This document shows positions 15,301 through 19,204 of a stretch of DNA of 19,204 nt, piece by piece. The position numbers and the translations under genes were made by a program. Where the stretch lies: contig JAAMXY010002187.1 of assembly GCA_019677205.1 (NCBI GenBank), positions 3,813-23,016 on the forward strand. The letters are read 5' to 3'. The notes beneath the pieces are model-generated. The model did no database searches. It was not told the DNA's origin and worked only from the letters and a program-made list of their open reading frames with translations. The stretch is from Pinguiococcus pyrenoidosus. Taxonomy: Eukaryota; Sar; Pinguiophyceae; Pinguiochrysidales; Pinguiochrysidaceae. Every line of letters starts with the position of its first letter. Positions within the stretch are counted from its first letter, which is position 1.

Positions 15301-18300
15301 GGCTTGCGCACGATCAACTACATCACCTCCCTCGCCGCCTCTGCCCTTGAGGAAGACGACAGCGCCGAGAACATCCTCGACGCTCAGGCAATCATCGCGG
15401 AGACCGCGGATGCCTTTGCGACCTTCGTCGGCAACCAGACGACAACCGAGGACGTCGTGCGGGCGGAGTCGAGCACGCTGGCGTTCATCAGCCAAGTGGA
15501 TGCGCGATCCAACGTCCAGGAAGTCCCGGGATTCAGCGTGAACCTGACGGATTCAATCCTGCGCGCGGCCGACGCGATTCTTCTGCGCGCCGGCGACGCC
15601 AGCCGAGAGGGCGACGTCCTTCTTGAGCTCGTGTCTGCGGAAGACATCGTCGGCGCACTCGACAGCATCCTCCTGCTGGAGCAGCTTGATGGTGGCCAGA
15701 CGGCGCAAGAAGTTGCCGAGCTCATTGAGGCCCTCCAGGACATCCGGTCGCTCGCTCTGCTGGTCGGCCAGGAGCGAGAGCGCATTGCAACGGGACGGAT
15801 CATCTCAAGCGTCGCTCGGGAGCTGGTGACGAACGATGAGCAAACCGTTGTCGTGGAGCTGTCGGAGAGCGGAAACTCCACGGAGCCTCCGCCGGATCCG
15901 GATCTGATTGCGACGCTGACCATGAGCAACGATCTTCTCAGGGCCCTGCAGAGCCAGGCCGGCGAAGACGAGGATTCGCTTCGAATTGGGGTCATTGGCC
16001 TCGGGCGCGCCTCCTACGTCGATCCGGAGGCGAACTTGACCAGTAGGGAGGTGGTCACGGGAGTTCATCGCATTTCCGCCCGCGGCGGCAGCGCGTCGAC
16101 GTCCTTGTCGCTGGTCGGGGGCATCTTCCGAATCTCGCAGAACTTGTTCAGGCCTGCATCCGAGATCCTCGATGAGCAGTGCGCCTTGGTCTCCGGAGTG
16201 GTCAACGGCACGTGCACGACGGAGGTGGAGTGCGCCTTCTTCGACGCGGCCACCGACAGCTTCGTGACCTTCCCGGAGTGCAACGGCACGCTGGTCACCG
16301 AGGAGACGGGCCCGGACCGCGTTGTTTGCGAGTGCGACTTCTCCGACGATCGGCGAAGGCTGCAGAGCAGCAACGAGACTGGAGCGGACGAGACCGTGTC
16401 CATCGACTTCGCTTCCCTTCTGTCCACGGCAGTGGAGAACGCAGGAGAGAACGTTTTCGCGGACCCCACCACCGCCAGCCCTGTCATGTGGACCGTGGTT
16501 GTGTGCATCATCGCGGCTGTCGGGGGATTCGGCTTCATCGCCGACAAGCTTGACAAGGAGGACGCCGAGCAGCATCGGCGGTGGCAGAGCCACGGCGCTC
16601 AGCGCGCAGTGACGGAATGGATGCACGAGAATGGCTTCCCACCGGACCTCCAAGACAAGCTCCTTCAGGGCGGCCTGACGTCGCTGAAGGAGATCCGGCT
16701 TCTCGAGAATCTAAGCGCCTTTGAGTTCGACAAGTTCACCTTCCAGCTCGGCCTCACCGCGGATGAGCGGCAGGAGCTGCGAAACGCCCTCAACGCCAGG
16801 AGCCGCGGCATGCGCAAGCTGGTGACCCGCCGCCGGAAGCCAAGCACTTTGCCGGCCGCCTTGTTCCAACGTATGGGCGATCCCTTCCCCAAGCGATCAC
16901 CAGAGGAGGCGCCGCCCACGGCCTCCAAGGCCATGGCACCATCGTGGCTCACCTCTAGTGCGGACGGCGCTGTCGCGGACGCAGCGGGTTCGGAGTTTCC
17001 GGGGCCGCCAGAGGTGTCGGCACCGGGCTGGCTGAAGGACGATGAGGAGCACAGCAGGGCTCCTGAGGACGACGTGGAATCGAAGGTTGACTCGGCGGTA
17101 GAAACCTTCTCGTCGGAGGCACCCTCTGGTAGATGGGCCAAGGGTAGAAGCTTCGATGCCTTTCCGTCGGACGAAAGGATCCCGCGCTGGGCCGTCGGCA
17201 AGGGCTTCGACTTTGGCAGCAGCGACGACGACAGCGTCTCAAAGCCGGACGAGAGCTTCTCCAGCTTCAGCGGGCCAAGAAGCTCGTCGGCCGGAGCGAT
17301 GCCCACGGACCTGAGACGCTCGAACAGCGACACGCAAGCACTAAGCGGCGAGGTAGCCCTGCGAGAGTTGACTCTGCCGGCGCCTGCTGCTCGTCGGGAG
17401 CGCCAACAGAAGCCGGGCGCGTCGAAGAGGTCCATCGCCCTCGACCAGAAGCTTGAGGACAACTATGACGCCTTCTACGAGGAGCTGTGGTTTGGTCTGC
17501 TGCTCGCTCGTCCCGAGCTGTTGGAGGACTACGAGGAGCCGCCTCTTTGCGACAGACTCATGGCGGCGCTGAAGAGGCACCATGACTACTACGACGCGCT
17601 CTCCCTCTCTCCGGGAGACAAGCCGACGCGCTTCATCCGCGTCGTCCGCCTGTTCACCGCGCTCGTTGCCGCGATGGTGATCAGTGCCGTGATCTACCAG
17701 GCCCTGTATCCGAACGACGAGGGCTTCTGCGACCAGTTCGACGGGGACGGCAACCAGGAGGCCTGCGAGGAAGACGAGAGCCAGCTGAACAGCGACGAGA
17801 ATCGCTGCTTCTTCGAGGACGGCAACTGCTCCCCGACCCAGCCGGACCTGAGTGCGCAGACCATCATCCTGATCGCCGCCTTCGCGCTCGTCTTCGTGGT
17901 ACCGTTGGAGGCCTTCGTCCAGTTCCTTGTGGACGAGTTCCTGTCGCAGTCGCCGTACGCGGACCGGGATCCCATCAAGACCCACCACCTGGGCAGCAAG
18001 CAGCTTCTGCGGAGGCGGCAGCGGAAGCAAGCGAAGATCCTGGCAGATCTGGAGATGACGTACCTGGCGAAGCACCCGGAGGTCCTCGCCACGAGCACAC
18101 AGTTCTTCTTGGGCATCTCGTGGCTCCGGGGCATCGCGCTCTTCTTCCTGCGGCGCCGAGTGAAGGCTGCCGCCTTCGAGGCGGCGGAGATCGAGACGCA
18201 GCTGGAGCCCGAGCACCATGCGCTGCTCACGTACACACGGGCTGGGGAGGTGGACGAGGCGGAGTTCGTCGAGTTCATTCGGCTGAGGAAGGTCCGCGTG

Positions 18301-19204
18301 ATGAAGATTGCGATTCGCGACTCGCTTCCGTTCCTCAAGAAGCGGGTCTTCAAGCGCTACACGCATCTCATCGGCGAGGACGAGCCGACGGATCCGCGTG
18401 TCCGCCTGGCTGCCCTGGGCGTGCTCTTCTTGATCATCCTTGCGGGCTGTGCGTACCTCCTCGGCTTCGGCGCCACGGTCACGGACGAGGTGGCCGAGGC
18501 CTGGTTCCTGAGCTTCCTGCTGGCGGAGGTCTCCACCTTCATCCTCTTGCTGCCGCTGAGGATTCTCATCACGAGCGTGGTGCTGCCGCAGCTCATCCGA
18601 CAGGACGTGAGCATCGAGCGAGCGATGATCCGCATGCCGCACTGGAGCGCGGCGGCCCTCTTCTCTCGCGTGCGAACGGACCTCGTGCCGGGTCTGAGCT
18701 TGATCCTCGACGAACGCTTCGCCAAGCTGAAGGCCACGCGGGACGCTGACGAGGGCGACCCCGCGACCAGCGATCCAGAAGTCGGTGACCCCGGCCGGGC
18801 CAGCGGCTCAGCAAGGCGGCGCCCGAGCCTCTTTGATCGCGAGCGCCGCGAGCGGGAGCGGGAGAGGCGGGACAGCTTGACGAGCACCATCTCCGTCGGT
18901 GAGCTGGTCACGATTCTGAGGGCTGAGGATGAGCGGAACATCGACGTTCGGAGGCTCAGCATTACCTTGGATGGCGACTCCCAGTCGAGCAACTTTCGCA
19001 GCTTCGAGGTGTCGGCCGGGAGCCCGACCGCGGCGCCCCCTCCTCCTGCAGCGGCGTCGTTTGAAGCGCACAGAATGCTCTCGATCCGCAGCGACGCCAG
19101 TGAGATGGGCGCTGTGGAAAGAGGGCAGAGCGAGAAGCTTGGTGCGGACATCCGCTCCGTGCACGCTCTTCGCATCGCGCGCGGCGAGAGCACCAGTCCC
19201 CTGC
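12398..19204 (+). CDS. Polycystin/adhesion-receptor-like membrane protein: CTLD, PS/PT stalk, REJ-like, GPS-like, SAM-like, multiple TM (3' partial)
   Basis: Exons 12398-14953, 15048-15163 and 15243 to the window end give over 2,200 residues without a stop. Order: signal peptide (MWIPCFGLLLAASWG); poly-Thr run; C-type lectin domain at about 217-332 (TWLGISDEQEEGVW, NW, EPNGG, GGFWND, final CCE); a PS/PT-rich stalk to about 655; a REJ-like region at about 660-880 (FTVNGPPRGG, WVDDPADLPLSFFF), as in polycystin-1; a long helical GAIN-like part; a Cys-rich GPS-like motif at about 1212-1267; a membrane segment near 1305-1326; a SAM-like domain near 1346-1411 (WMHENGF, LGLTADERQEL); a Ser/acidic linker; then hydrophobic segments near 1690-1712, 1762-1786, 1943-1966 and 1978-2006. 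Probable role: surface sugar or cell recognition coupled to the membrane. Donor GAG|GTAAGC at 14954 is ideal; the second intron (15164-15242) is phase 2. Confidence 0.85.
12691..12722 (+). repeat. (ACC)n trinucleotide run coding for poly-Thr
   Basis: About eleven ACC/ACT codons lie in a row between the N-terminal Cys-containing part and the lectin domain of the receptor. The run gives a likely O-glycosylated hinge and a length-variable site. Confidence 0.9.
13714..13801 (+). repeat. 88-nt direct repeat, copy 1
   Basis: It is nearly identical to 13978-14065 (3 mismatches in 88 by eye). The offset is 264 nt, exactly 88 codons, so the frame is kept. Confidence 0.88.
13978..14065 (+). repeat. 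88-nt direct repeat, copy 2
   Basis: Second copy of 13714-13801. The mismatches cluster around the Phe-Ile/Leu-Pro codons near 13997-14005; the rest, including synonymous positions, is the same, which points to recent duplication or gene conversion. Confidence 0.88.

Overview
The window looks like nuclear DNA of a photosynthetic eukaryote, probably an alga with a red-type secondary plastid (cryptophyte, ochrophyte or haptophyte; the window alone does not decide). Four things point this way. Most genes are split by short GT-AG introns (about 50-180 nt). The DNA is GC-rich, with pyrimidine microsatellites inside introns. One gene encodes a signal peptide ending in A|W-R-A-P, followed by a transit-like stretch and a twin-arginine lumen signal, the usual address for a thylakoid-lumen protein in a complex plastid. 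A giant receptor carries the PS/PT-rich stalk common in such algae.

Layout: eight genes, tightly packed and mostly alternating in strand. (1) 1-336 +, 3' end of an unrecognised protein. (2) 411-1233 -, lumen-targeted protein, possibly a PSII extrinsic (PsbQ/Psb31-like) subunit. (3) 1610-2525 +, charged helical/coiled-coil protein of unknown role. (4) 2775-4622 -, Gfo/Idh/MocA-family oxidoreductase in five exons. (5) 5118-6672 +, RNF141-like RING E3 ligase with an N-myristoylation signal. (6) 6899-8634 -, cysteine desulfurase / selenocysteine lyase family enzyme in five exons with a hydrophobic N-terminal exon. (7) 8817-11690 -, mitochondrial Lon protease, intronless. (8) 12398 to beyond 19204 +, a polycystin/adhesion-receptor-like protein: signal peptide, poly-Thr, C-type lectin domain, PS/PT stalk, REJ-like region, GPS-like motif, membrane segment, SAM-like domain, more membrane segments.

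Divergent gene pairs share promoters of about 380-710 bp: 1234-1609, 4623-5117 and 11691-12397. All three contain CCAAT/ATTGG boxes, and the first holds a striking AT-rich island. Convergent 3' ends (336/411, 2525/2775, 6672/6899) are only 74-249 bp apart, and the two larger gaps carry short G-rich tandem repeats.

The genes do not form one pathway. They sample plastid (2, perhaps 4), mitochondrial (7), sulfur/selenium (6), membrane ubiquitylation (5) and surface-receptor (8) functions. Gene 8 is the most interesting object. All exon joins were inferred by eye from splice signals, reading frame and protein conservation; no transcript data were available.
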